Source: Vitis vinifera
Taxonomy: Eukaryota; Streptophyta; Magnoliopsida; Vitales; Vitaceae
DNA length: 64,000 nucleotides
Direction: 5' to 3'
NCBI RefSeq assembly: GCF_030704535.1
Contig: NC_081806.1
Span: forward strand, 4,227,001 to 4,291,000
The notes beneath the pieces are model-generated. The model was not told the DNA's origin. It saw nothing but the letters and a program-made list of their open reading frames with translations, and searched no databases. Positions 34,420 through 46,500 of the stretch are shown piece after piece (the first letter of the stretch is position 1; every line of letters begins with the position of its first letter). A program made the position numbers and the translations under genes.

Positions 34420-37080
34420 TGGTTAGATATAATTTAAGATGGAGATACATCTGTTTTACCTTTGATTTGAGATAAGCATGCATTTAATACGGCTCTATCC
34501 AAAAGCAGGCATGCATGAACGACAGATAAAGAAAAATAAAGTCAATGGAGATGGAGTTCCCAGGCAAGGCCAAAAATTAATTAATATGAGGAGCCATATT
34601 AAAACAAAAGAAATTAATAATTAATTAACATAAAACCTTAACTTTAAAACACTTCAATTTTGAAATACATGCAATGCTTATATTTAATATTGTGGTGTAT
34701 GACTAGAAGCTTTAATCCACAAATTATTGTAATAACATAAAATAAAAATAAAGGATTTCTTATTATTATTATTATTTGTGAAAAGATATATATAAGTGGA
34801 AATGGAACGTATTAAAGTGATTCATCCAAGGTGTTATAAGTGTTTCTAGAAACAACTAATATCAATGAACTAAAAATCTAGCTTAGTGGCATAGGTTTCA
34901 AAACCATAAAGCTAGTTTATTAATCAAAGAACTAATTTTTTACATTATTATTACATGTGCTAATGACCAAAATTTTGTGGGTGACAATTCCTATTGGTAC
35001 GTAAATCATATTTGTACCGTGTCAAAGAATAAACATTCTATTAAATAAGTCAACCCAATCACGACATAAATAATAAATAATTTAAAAATATAAACTCAAA
35101 AAATCATAATTATTAAACAAATAACATGTCATATGTCTATTTAATTAATTTAATAATCAAGTCCCCTTATTTAATAATTACGAAGAGTTAAGTCTTATAT
35201 AAAATTATTTGATTAATGTTCTAGTAAGACATATTTTTATAACTTGATTGATATATGAGTTAAAAGCAAATTTAAAATTAGTTAAATATGTGTTAAATAG
35301 TTTGAAATTATAATTAAGTTAATCCAATATGATTATTAAATGAATCGGTTCAAATCAAAATCATATTATGTAAATTGATCCAAAAAATATATCTATTTAT
35401 TAAACAAGTTAAAATGAATTTAACCCACAGACGATTCTAATCGACCTGAACTTGATGCATAATGATGCAAAAAATAGGCAACATGATGAGCCGTGTCTCT
35501 CTAGTCAATGCATGTACACTTGGGAGTGATGGGTTGAAGGTTAGCTTGTGGACATACCAACCCTTTTCTTCACTCATCAATTAATGAATATCATGGTGCC
35601 CATGGGCCCTACTTCTCCCACTAATGCATGACTTCGTCTCCAAGTAATCAATGAGTTGCTATATCTAATCAAAATTACAAGAGAATAATCAATGAGTTTC
35701 AGTGTTGGTGATCATGGAGAAATGCAAGTTCTTGGCTCAGACTAGTTGAATTTTGGTGAAGCTTTCTCTACTCAATTTCATGATTGTATTCCACTTGGTT
35801 TAGGAATTGGTCGTGTTATATATCTTTCTGACGCCCATAATGATGATGATGATGACCATGCTGACGATGGAGATGAATACAAGGACGTCTCCGGTGAAGG
35901 TTCAGGGAGAGTCGAAGATAAAATGGAAACATTGATTGCTGCATCTGAGGCACCTGCGAGTCTCCGTCTGATGAAAAATTCAAGTGGCAAGGCTCGCCTC
36001 CATTTACGACTGTGGCACTGATAAGTTCAGGTACTATATATCCAAAACTTGGTTAGTTTCCAATTAATACGTGCATTCTCAAATGCTGTATAATTTCCTC
36101 ATTGTGCGAGAGTTTTTGCCATACTTGTGCTCTCTCTGTGTCAGCACTAAGAATTTGATTGCAATTTATCCTATGGATTGAAATTTGGATGAGATTTTGA
36201 CAAGTCTGATGTCTTTAACATTGACTTTTGAATTTGTCATAACCCCAAGGCTAAAACATAGAAGCTTTAAGGCTTGACATAAAACTTATTTGAAGTAGCA
36301 ATTAATTAAGTTAACAAAAGGTCTTAACAAAAAATTACCTTTTTCATACGAAATTCAAAAATCCAATTACGAATATAACAACACATATCCAATTAAACTA
36401 ATATCAAAATAAATAAATTTCTCCAAATCTCTATTACCCATGGCCGGCCATTAAGTGAATTAGTCTTAACCACCCTAAGCTCAATATCATAAATGTCATT
36501 TGCTATATTTAGACTTGGCCCCTCACCTCTATGTGCTGGCTTGCTAACTTGTATAGCGACATTTAATTTTATTTTTCAAATTTTGTATTCTAATTCCCCA
36601 TTTGAACACTAGGCTTAACAATGGAGTCCACAGGACTTGGATAATGCCCAACTAGAATTTGACGGAGAGTTGGTTTTTGTAAAAGAAAAACTTGCGCCTG
36701 TTTGGGAAATAGTGCAGGGTGGTGCTTGAAATGAAAAATAGATTGAAATGACGGGTGGATAAGAAAAATATCATGGGCAGTCGAATGAAAAAAATCCCCA
36801 CAATTGACCAAATGGGTAGTGCTTGACTTCAGCTGTACGTACAACTTCATCCAAAAACCTTCAAATATTCCTCTCTCAGCATTAATTGTTCACCAACCGA
36901 CTCAGAGAATCGTGACAAAGAATGGAAGAAAAAGGATTAGAAAAACAAGAGGCGAGGGGCCACCTTTATCTGGGCGGAAGGTGGGAGAATTAATTGACAT
37001 AGGACATGAAATTTATACGGAAACTGAAGTCACTTGCAAAAGAGCTTCTGTCGAGTTTGCACCTTACAAAATTTAACTCC
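34420..37080. other. Intergenic region with an unconvincing acidic ORF
   Basis: AT-rich sequence with a TTA microsatellite near 34760. A 91-codon frame at 35746-36021 contains an acidic run (DDDDDHADDGDEYKD) but no recognisable domain and no splice context; I do not call it a gene. Nothing else is supported up to the first small membrane-protein gene. Confidence 0.4.
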
Positions 37081-37204
37081 CACTTCCACTTCCACTTCCG
37101 CCATCACTCCACTACATAGTACTGAGACTTTTTTTCAGGGTTGTTCAGTTTCTACTCTCCAGAGAGGGTTGCAAGAAGCACCGCCATCATCAACAGTCTC
37201 CACT

Positions 37205-37940
37205 ATGAGGAGATTCTTTGGAGTTGAGAGTTGAGTTTGTCTTCTATTTATCATTATCATTATCTTCTTCTTCTTCTCTCCACGCCACTGTGACATGTTT
37301 TTACTGGCTTGCTTCTTCATATTTTTTTCTCCATGAATGGTTCTCCTCTCATGCCCTTTCTCTATTTGAACTGGAAATTATGCTCTTTTTTTTTTTTTTT
37401 TCCTTTTTGAACTGTTCATCTCCTTGTTGGTCTTTGAGTCTTCTTCAACCCAAAGAAAACCCTTATTCTATAGTTTCAGTGCCCTCTTTTAGAGAAACAA
37501 TTTTTCATGCTAACATGTTTGAAAACCTAAAAGAGAGACTCAGTGAATAATGGTGAAACATGAATAGGCGTCTTTAATATGTCTGAACAGTATTTTTGTC
37601 GGGGTTTTCTTCATTTTCATTTTTTAAAATCTTATAGCTACTCTGGGAACTCAATTCCTTTACATGATTCTTTCTGATTCAGGCGTTCCAGCCGTGCTTG
37701 ATGCAGAAGTGGTCAACATATTTTGCTTCCTAATAGCTGCAGCCATACTAGTTGCAGTAATGGGATTCACTCTAATATGGTGCGCAGTTTGCCTTCCGTC
37801 TCCTATACCAAGACCGGCCTTATCAGCAAGAACTCCCCTACTCAGGTATCTTGGTGTGGCTACCATTCGCCCCTTTCGTTTTCGAGCTGGGACCGAAGAC
37901 CCCTTTCTCGTTTAGGGTTTGTTGTATGAACATCAATAAA
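37205..37940 (+). CDS. Small one-pass membrane protein, copy 1 (unknown family)
   Basis: The reading frame to the TAG at 37913-37915 encodes VVNIFCFLIAAAILVAVMGF, then LIWCAVCL, then a tail with TPLLRYLG, IRPFRFRAG and the terminus EDPFLV. One hydrophobic segment (about 22 residues) sits near the N-terminus, followed by a WCxxC motif and a basic arginine-rich tail. I recognise no named family. The copy at 39485-39709 aligns over the whole length. The start is uncertain: with an unspliced ATG at 37664 the protein has 83 residues; with the acceptor at 37682 (homologous to that of copy 2) the codon matching the ATG of copy 2 is GTG. An alternative joins ATG 37205 through a donor at 37230, giving MRRFFGVES in front. 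AATAAA lies at 37935. Both tail conservation and gene structure argue for real genes. Confidence 0.6.
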
Positions 37941-38879
37941 ATTATGCATTTAGCATAATTTCTGGGGAGAAAAAAACCCTTGTTTCCAGCGTTATAATAT
38001 TGAGATCTGGGCTGTCTTTAGCTGCTTTGATCCAGCTTTTCCGAACCTTTTACTGGCAAAATGTGCGCCAGATATGTTAAGGGCTTGTAGTGTATGGCCT
38101 TTTTACCGGGCTGTTTTTGGCTGCTTGTGGATGGCTTTTCTAAACCTTTTTACTGTGTGGTGGGTTCTTTTAATTTCAATTTCTTCAATATAACTGTTAG
38201 GTTCTGAATAATGAAATACAGTTGTAGAATTCCAAAACACAACAACGCAATGGACTGCATCCTGGGCAACAAGCAAAACTACTGTCACCTGTGCAGTAAT
38301 ACTGAGGTGATTTGGACTCTAAATGCTAACATGGCAACATTTAGATACTCTTAAATAAAATTAAATTCATGGGTCCCTTTTGTTATGTACTCATACAAAT
38401 GAAAATGAGAGCAATATATCATCTTTAATGGTCATGACCAGTGCAGTCTGCCACAATTCAATCTGTTGGGTACCAAAATGGACTACACAATTCATCAACA
38501 AAGAAACTGCTGCATGCAAATGGGTATAAATACCATACAGTGAGAATTCAATTTCCGGGAATTTTAAATTTCAAAATAGGAGAGCCATGATTCTTTTCCC
38601 TACGCATTTATTGCTACTTAACCGACATGCAGACTGTGACAAAAATAAAAGAGAAAAGGAAAAAAGAAAAGAGCAGGTGAGACTCGAGAGAATCACCTGG
38701 TCTGAGCAGCAGGTGCGGAAATTAATTACATCCGACATGAAAATGCCACCGAAATATTTCAGTTTCCAGTGGGTTGAGTACTCTCCCAGTGAAAAATGAT
38801 AAAAATAAAATCACTTCTACAGAATTACGTGCGAGAAAGCAAGACATGTGTTACAACTTTGGACATTCACTCAAACCCT

Positions 38880-39833
38880 CTTCACTCTCACCCTCCACTT
38901 CCAGCTCTCATATCACTCAAGCATAGACCATTTTTCTCAGAAAAACAGATATTGTGACATCGCTCCATTTCTTAGGTGGAGTTGGGAGTTCAGGAAGCAC
39001 GAAATTCAGTCATCAACATCGCTGTAAACTTGTTTGGAGTACAGGATTGAGTAAGTACAAACCTTATATCATCTTCATTTTCTTCTTCTTCTCTCTTGTG
39101 TGATGTATGGTAGCTTGTTTTTATGTAAGCTTCTCCTTGCCCTTTCTCTATTTTCTGTCAGTCCTTCAAAACATGAAGTTGAATGTTACGGTTCATCTTG
39201 AGCCAGCTTTGGCCTGTGAATTGCCCTTCAGAAATCCATGGATACCAAAATCTGGGGATCAACACCTGCAGTTTTGTGAATTTGAATTTTTTTTTTTTTT
39301 TTTTTTGAGTTTCATTTCATTTAATTTTAAATATAAATAAGAGGACCTCAGATTTCGTCAAATTAATGGGCATATCTCTTTGTATATGAACTATATTTAT
39401 TATCATAACGAGTACTTTTATGATATTTCTATTATTAGGAATTAATTCCTGTGTGTAGCGGTTTCCATCAGGGTGTTTCCAACCATGGTTGATCACGGGG
39501 AAGCCACAAATATACTGTGCATCGCATTCGTTGCAGCGATACTTCTCGCCATGATGGCATACAGTCTATTTTGGTGCGGAATTTGCGTTCGATCTGCAAC
39601 ACTAAGGCCAATTGATATAGCAAGAGCTCCACTACTGAGGTACCTTGATGCATCTGGAATTCGGGGTTTTCGGTATAGAACTGGAGAAGATGACCCTTTT
39701 CTCGTTTAGAGAGGAGGTCATGTGGACATGCAAGGGCGACTGTGTATCCATCTAGCAAGCATGAAGTTTTTCCTTTTTTCCAGAAAAAAAGCCTTGTAAT
39801 AAGCCTGGTAATTAGGGTAACTTTTTGAATAAA
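38880..39833 (+). CDS. Small one-pass membrane protein, copy 2 (unknown family)
   Basis: The coding part is 39485-39709, 74 residues: MVDHGEATNILCIAFVAAIL, LAMMAYSLFWCGICV, then ARAPLLRYLD, IRGFRYRTG and EDDPFLV. A non-coding first exon (about 38880-39050) ends in the strong donor GTAAGT at 39051, and the intron ends at CATCAG (39471), 13 bases before the ATG. AATAAA lies at 39828. One membrane segment (about residues 10-30) is followed by WCGIC and a basic tail; there is no cleavable signal peptide that I can be sure of. Upstream of the intron, TTTGGAGT..TTGAG and a CTTCTTCTTCTCTC stretch recur in copy 1, so the duplication includes the promoter-proximal region. Function unknown; a membrane-anchored regulator or the precursor of a short peptide are both possible. 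Confidence 0.65.
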
Positions 39834-39959
39834 GACTAGCGTTATAATTCACCTTCTTGTCTTTACTTGCTTGTGACTTGGCATTTCTCGACCTTTTACT
39901 GGGAGTCTTGTCTATATGCACGTACGCTTTGCTTTTCAGCGAAATAAATGCATGCTTAT

Positions 39960-42900
39960 CTCATATATATTAAGGAAATAGGTAGGAACTAGGTTTAATT
40001 CAAAACAAAAATATTTTGATTTTTGGACTGATTCAGGGCTATATGCTGCAATTTGTTTTTTCTATAAAATTTAATACATTTGTGTTATGTATATGCTTAG
40101 TTAAGTAACTGGTCATATAATCTTGCTCAATGGGTGATATCACTGTCGACTCAGCACCCATGGCTGCCTTCTACTGCCTCAGCATTCATGGTTCTTCCCT
40201 TTTTCCCATTCTTTCTTCCTGAAAACACAAATCCTGAACTATGTAAGATGATCATTCTAATGACAAATCCTTAATAAGAAAAAAAAAAAAAAACAAGTAG
40301 AAAAGGAAAATGAGTTCTCCATGACTATGAAGTTCTAGCATGCCATGGGGATTCGATGGTAGTTCTGCAAATAAGAGATTCATTAATTTAGAGCTGGTCA
40401 ATAGGATTAGTCTAGGGACAAATCCAATGTTATTTAGGATTAATAAGAGAATTAATTCTACATAGGGCTTGCTCATGGGAATTAATCCTAAGTACGTCCC
40501 AGTTTTTTAATATAACAAATATTTTAATAAAAATAAATCTAAAAATTGTCTTTTATAAAGACTTTTTGTGAACAAAAAAAGAAAAAAAAAACTATTTAAA
40601 TGGAAAGTCAATGTTCATTAAATTATTTCCAAAAACTTTAGCATATGAAAATCGTCGCTAAGAAATTAAACGATTATCTTTTGTATTTGTAAATGGGAAA
40701 ATTTTCTTTTGATGTTCTTATTATTATTTTTTTTTTTAAAAAAGAATAGAACATATGAACTCATTTAAAATCAAATCCATAAATTTGAATTTCCCTAGAC
40801 ATTACTTCTTAATACATTTTCTTCAAATGTCTTATACACTTTTTTGAAAGTGAAAATAAAAATAAAAATAAAAATTTATTTATTTGAAATAAAATTTATC
40901 ATTGTGAATTTGAATTTTAAGCTAATGCTAGTTCTTGATATATGCTTATTTATGTACCCTTCATTTAGTAGGTCTTTGTTAAGGTGACTATATGGTTTGC
41001 ATCGAAATTGCTTCAATCTTTTAACTTAGAGGCTTTTCATTATTTGCTTTAAACGATTTAAATTTAAATTATTTTTTTTAACATTTTTTAAAAATTATTT
41101 AAGAAATTATTAGCTTCGAAAGAATTATTTAAACAATTATCTCCTTAGATTCTTTTTCTCTCTTGTTTTCCCTTGTTTCCCTTCTCATTGTCTTGATCTT
41201 CAAATTTTTATTTTTTTATTTATTTATTTAAGAAGCCGAAGGAAGAGAAGGGAAGGGAAGGAAGGAAAAGAAAGAAAAGTGAAAATTAAAAAGAAATAAG
41301 ATTAAGGTTTTAGATGGATCATATGTATATTTGATTTTGTTTAAAAAAAAATGGTGAATACACAGAGTTTAGTGAATGCACTTAATTATTCTCATTTTCT
41401 ATTTGGAAAACATGTCACATTAATTATTGTCTTAAATTTTTTTTATACAATTTTAAATTTAAATTTTACATCTACATGAATTAACTAATAAAAAATTAAA
41501 TTTTACTCTAACAAAAGAATATATTATTTTCTTAATAATTTAAATAAGACGAAAATAGAAATTATGTTTCAATTAATTTTAAATTATATCTTAAAAGTCA
41601 ATTGAAAGATTTTAATTTTCCTATTAATTTATTAAGTCTTTACAAATCAATTGATAGATAAAAACTAAAATTTTAAGTCAAAAGGATAATTTTTTTTCTT
41701 CCATTTTTAAGTTTATCTTCAAAAAAAAAAAAAAAAAAAACCTATTTTTTTATAAATATTAAGACTTGCATTTTTATTTCTATATATTAAAAATATAAAT
41801 ATAAATATAAATATAAGTTTTCAAAATGAATTATGTGAAGCAGTCTATATGGTTTAGGGTTGCTTGGTGTGTTATAGAAAAGGAGAAAATTTGATGCATT
41901 ATTGAAAAATATTACTTATTATTAAAAATATACTAATAGTATTTATATTAATATTTTGTTATCATCATTATCACAAATTGTTATTATTATTAAAAATAAT
42001 GAAAATATTACTTATATTAATATTAAAATATTAAATTATAAATAATAAAGTGAATAATAGTAAAAACGATAACAAAATAGAAGAAAAGAAATGAAAAAAA
42101 AAAAACAAAATTGAAATGGTAGAAAAATATTAAAAATTTGTCAAAATTACAAAAAATAAAAATGAAATTGTAGAAAAAATATATTTTAAAAAAAAGTCAA
42201 ATATCCTTAAAAACAATTTAAATAAGAGGAAATTACGGGTGGAAACAAAAGGAGGCTGTGGAATGTAAAAGGTAGGGAATATTTTGGGGATAAAAACAGT
42301 GTCTTGAGAGAAAAATTCAAAGGAGTGCATTGCCTGAAAAAATTTCTAGAGAATGTTGAGAGGGAAAAATTCAGAAAGAGACTTGGGATGCATTGAACTG
42401 AAGAAATTCGATCGGCAAGGAAGATAAGGCCAAGGCTCAATATTGTAGAGAGCATGAAGTGAAGATTAGTTGTCCAATATCACAAAATGTTAAGATATTT
42501 TCCATAAACACAAAGACTACAAAGGATGTAGTCTTCCAATTAAATATGAAATCATATTTTTTTTTACAACCCATGTTGTTCTACACAGAATAAAGTGATA
42601 TAGTCATATTGTAGTTTGATAAAAACTTATATTTTATCTAGCTACCAAAGACAATATGAAATAAAGTACAATGTCCTGCATTATTTTCAGTCTCCATGTT
42701 TATGGAAAATAAAATACGTATATAACACATTGTGATTGATCCTATCATTTTGTAGATACTGTAGTAGGACCCTTCATTTATACTTAGCTATTAATAAATT
42801 TTAGTTTGTAGCAAAGTGGCTAGTAATTCAGCTGAGTGCTTACATGGCAATTTCAGCTCATGTGTGCAGCAAACTGGCCAAGAATCAAATGCAGGAAATA

Positions 42901-43500
42901 ATGCATAGAAATTTCAATTGAAATGTCACTAAGGGAGAGAGCTTCATGGAAATGTAAATGTTTTTGTATACATTTCTTAGATGTAACCATTACATGTGTT
43001 GTTGATGCTACAAGATGGTGGGAAGATGGTTTTGAAGGGAAGAGGCCTCGAGGCTGTACAACACTGGCACTCACATTTTTATTGGGGAATTAACTGAGAC
43101 TCACAAATCTTGAGAAACATGAAACAAGTCAGTCTAACTCCTGTCAGAAGATCAGTCTTCCACCCGCCCACCAAACCCTCAAGACCCCAACCATCGAGAA
43201 AAAATAAAAAGGAAAGATTTTTAAGGTAAGATGTAGGCTTCAATGGATCTTGTATACAGAAGCTTGGCATTTCTGAATTATCATGCCACCATCAATAATA
43301 AGAGTATTTATTCATCAGTCTTCCAGCTATCAGAAAAAATCTAAACTCTGATGACTAAAGCAGACCACCATTTTAGACGATTAGCTCTCTTTTTACAGTC
43401 AGCGGATGCCCAAACTCCTGCAGCAATTTCATGGTTGAGTTCCGAAGAAAAGATCAATCCTATGTCCTGAATGTAGAATGTCGAACAAAAAGAATAATCC
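39960..43500. other. Long AT-rich intergenic region
   Basis: No gene seen. Features are short: A-runs, an ATAAAT-type microsatellite at about 41790-41815, AAAAT repeats at about 40855-40875, and a purine-rich GGAAGG patch near 41240. The part from about 43.1 kb on may be 3' region of the TPX2-like gene. Confidence 0.5.
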
Positions 43501-43518
43501 TGTTTAGGCTTACACTAC

Positions 43519-46500
43519 CTGCTTATCCCAGATTTAGTATTGATTTCGTTGATGCCTCCATTGCTTCCACATTGAATCTGAACTCCCCTGGACTGGGGCA
43601 GTTTGTCTTTCACCAGATATGCTATCTACAGGTGGAAAGCCTCTTCAATGGAATAATAATAATAACATAAATTTGCATACAATTGGTTCTTCATAAAAGA
43701 TGACATGCTTACCTCATTTTCCGGTTGGGAAAAACCCAATCTATTCTCTTTTGAGCCCTTATGCCATACAACAAATAATTCAATAAAGTACTTGAGAAAT
43801 ATCAGAATGCATAGCAAAAGACATCATTCAATAGATGAGAAGAACCTTTGTAGATACACAGGTAGGTTGAGGCACTTTGAACTGAGAATCATTTTTCTGT
43901 TGAAGTTCAGATGTCAGGGAAAGCTGTCATTCAGCCAAATGGGTGGAAGAGGGTGAGTTGTGGACAACCTTATAGTGACAAAGCAAGAAACTTTTTGCCT
44001 ATATTCAACTGTAGATTTTGGAAACAGGGGAAAGAAAATTATTACAGTAGAACTAAAATATATTTGTTTAAGGTTTACCTTATTGAAAAGTTCTATTGGT
44101 GGATTATGCTGAGCCCTCTTCTCTGTCTGGAAATTAAATTCCTGTAGTGAAGTTAAAACATGATATTATTCAAGACAGTAGCTAACAAATATTAGCAAGT
44201 AGAAATGGTACAACCAGTTATTACCAATGGCACAGTAGTTTCCCGCTTGCTATTACGGAAAACACCAATATCTCCTTTGCTTGAAAATATCTGTATACAG
44301 ACATGAAATAGCTCCACATCGGTAATTTCAAATATTGTAATTGCAACAATATGATCTATATTAACAATTTCTTACCTTCTTATTAAGAGGACGAGCTTTA
44401 AAGGTGCGCACTGTTTCACATGCATCCTGCTTTGGAGCATCTGTGGTGTTTGGTCTGAAGAATTTCCAAAGTAACCACTATTATTGAATGAAAATAGTAC
44501 TCTGAAGACAATATCAAATGTAAATTGAGATTGGATTCCGAAGTAATAGATTGGACTTTAATAACTGCTCTAACAAGGCTTCTATTGATCACCAAAACCT
44601 AATAATTAATAAGAGCCTACTCTGAAGACATCAATCATGAAACTTTTTGCCAAAGAAGTAAAACTAAATTTTTGTGTAGATGGATTTTGTTTCTTGATCC
44701 AATTACACATGCCTAGAAATAAACCTAGTCAAGCATCTGAATGGTTGACTAGGTTTCTATTGATAACTGCTCTAACAAGGCTTCTATTGATCACCAAAAC
44801 CTAATAATTAATAAGAGCCTACTCTGAAGACATCAATCATGAAACTTTTTGCCAAAGAAGTAAAACTAAATTTTTGTGTAGATGGATTTTGTTTCTTGAT
44901 CCAATTACACATGCCTAGAAATAAACCTAGTCAAGCACCTGAATGGCTGAGCCTGAATAAGAAATTTTGCAGCTTGTATGGAAAGAAAAAAAGATGAGAA
45001 GCAACAGATTACCAGTAAACAAATTTGGAGAACAACTAATAGAAGTACCACAGGAAAACAGAGAAATACAAAAGACCGACAAAGGAAACAAAACCATCAC
45101 AGATAGACTATGTCTACATGTTTGAATTTGAAGTTGGAAAAATGGTCCTCAGATAGTCACCTTCTCAAATCTTTGTTCCCATTTTCTGGAACAGAGTTAG
45201 TACTAGGTTTCTGCAAGCCCTGCAATGACAGAAGTTCAGTTCCCTAGAAATGATAGCATAAAAGAAAAACCAAATATAGTAAAATAGGGTAAAATCATAG
45301 TCCTGAATATCAGTGTCACAGATTAACAATTGATCTACCACTTCATGTGGTAATCTAAATAAAATTAAAAAAGAAAAAGTTAATGAATAACCTTATCAGG
45401 GTCATTGCAATGAAGTGAGGAAGATGAACCAGTTGTGTGTTGCCTAGCCCTCTCCGAAGTCTTCAGGTGAAATTCCTGAGAAGCAATGTGGAAGTGTAAT
45501 CAGATGCGTGAACAGTATGCAAGACACCTGTTTCCCAAAAGCCATCATCTATACTTGTACAAAAGAGAGATTTTCGTCAGTGGACAAGAAAGATTGTTAG
45601 GGCTCACTTGAAACTCTGGCAAGCGTGGAGTGCTCTTTTTTGGTAGTGGTAATGAAGGAGCCTCAAGAATCTGCAACTCAGAAGTATAAATATCAAGAGG
45701 AAAGGAAACAGAAGATTTATAAAGAAGCACATTTTCTTGAATGCAAATACAAACTTTTCTGTTTAATGGGCGTGCTTTGAATCTATGCACATTCAATGCC
45801 ACTTGGTCTACTTCTGTATGATGCTTAGACCTGCAATTGGAACATAGAATTTGTGCCCTGCAACCTGTTAGGCAACCTATGTTTTCTGTCTCAAGATATG
45901 GTCAGAATAGTAACATCAATCTGTCAAAAGTTCACCTCATTCTTTGTGTCCTGTATGCTGTCTCAAGATTTGGCTCTCTTGGAATAGTAAGCTTCAGCCT
46001 AGCCTGCATGGAGTTTCCATCAATGGTGGCATCCTGCAAAAAGCATCAAGTATTGAAAACCTTATCATGCTAAAATGTAAGTTCCTGCATAAAATCCCAC
46101 AACATGAATATCCCTGCACCACGACAGCCTTCAAACCCCAACCCACCTCTAAAAATCCACTCTTCTAACGATTGACAGGGAAACCACTTTATGAATTTAT
46201 GCATCAAACAAATCCAAATGGTGAGAAAATCGTATCTACAAACCCAAAGTTATACTTCTTCCCAAATATTGCAACTTATGGACCAAAAAGGTCCTATCAA
46301 ATGTGCCTCAATAGCCAAAATTAAAAAATAAATAAATTTAAAATTAATTAAAAAGAAAAAAGAAAAAGAAAATAAATCTATTCTTGAATAGGTGGAACAA
46401 TCTAATTCTTCTAATCAAAGCACGGTGGGAAAGAAACAGAAAATTTTGGATTGAAGAGTATAAAATTATCAGTTTTTGTTTTCAGATACAATTTTGATAT

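Noticed and set aside
35746-36021. Acidic 91-codon frame
   Set aside because: GAT-rich simple sequence makes the Asp run; there is no domain, no splice context and the opposite strand is open too.
43431-43670. Plus-strand 79-codon frame
   Set aside because: It is the complement of exon 17 of the TPX2-like gene and has no family resemblance.
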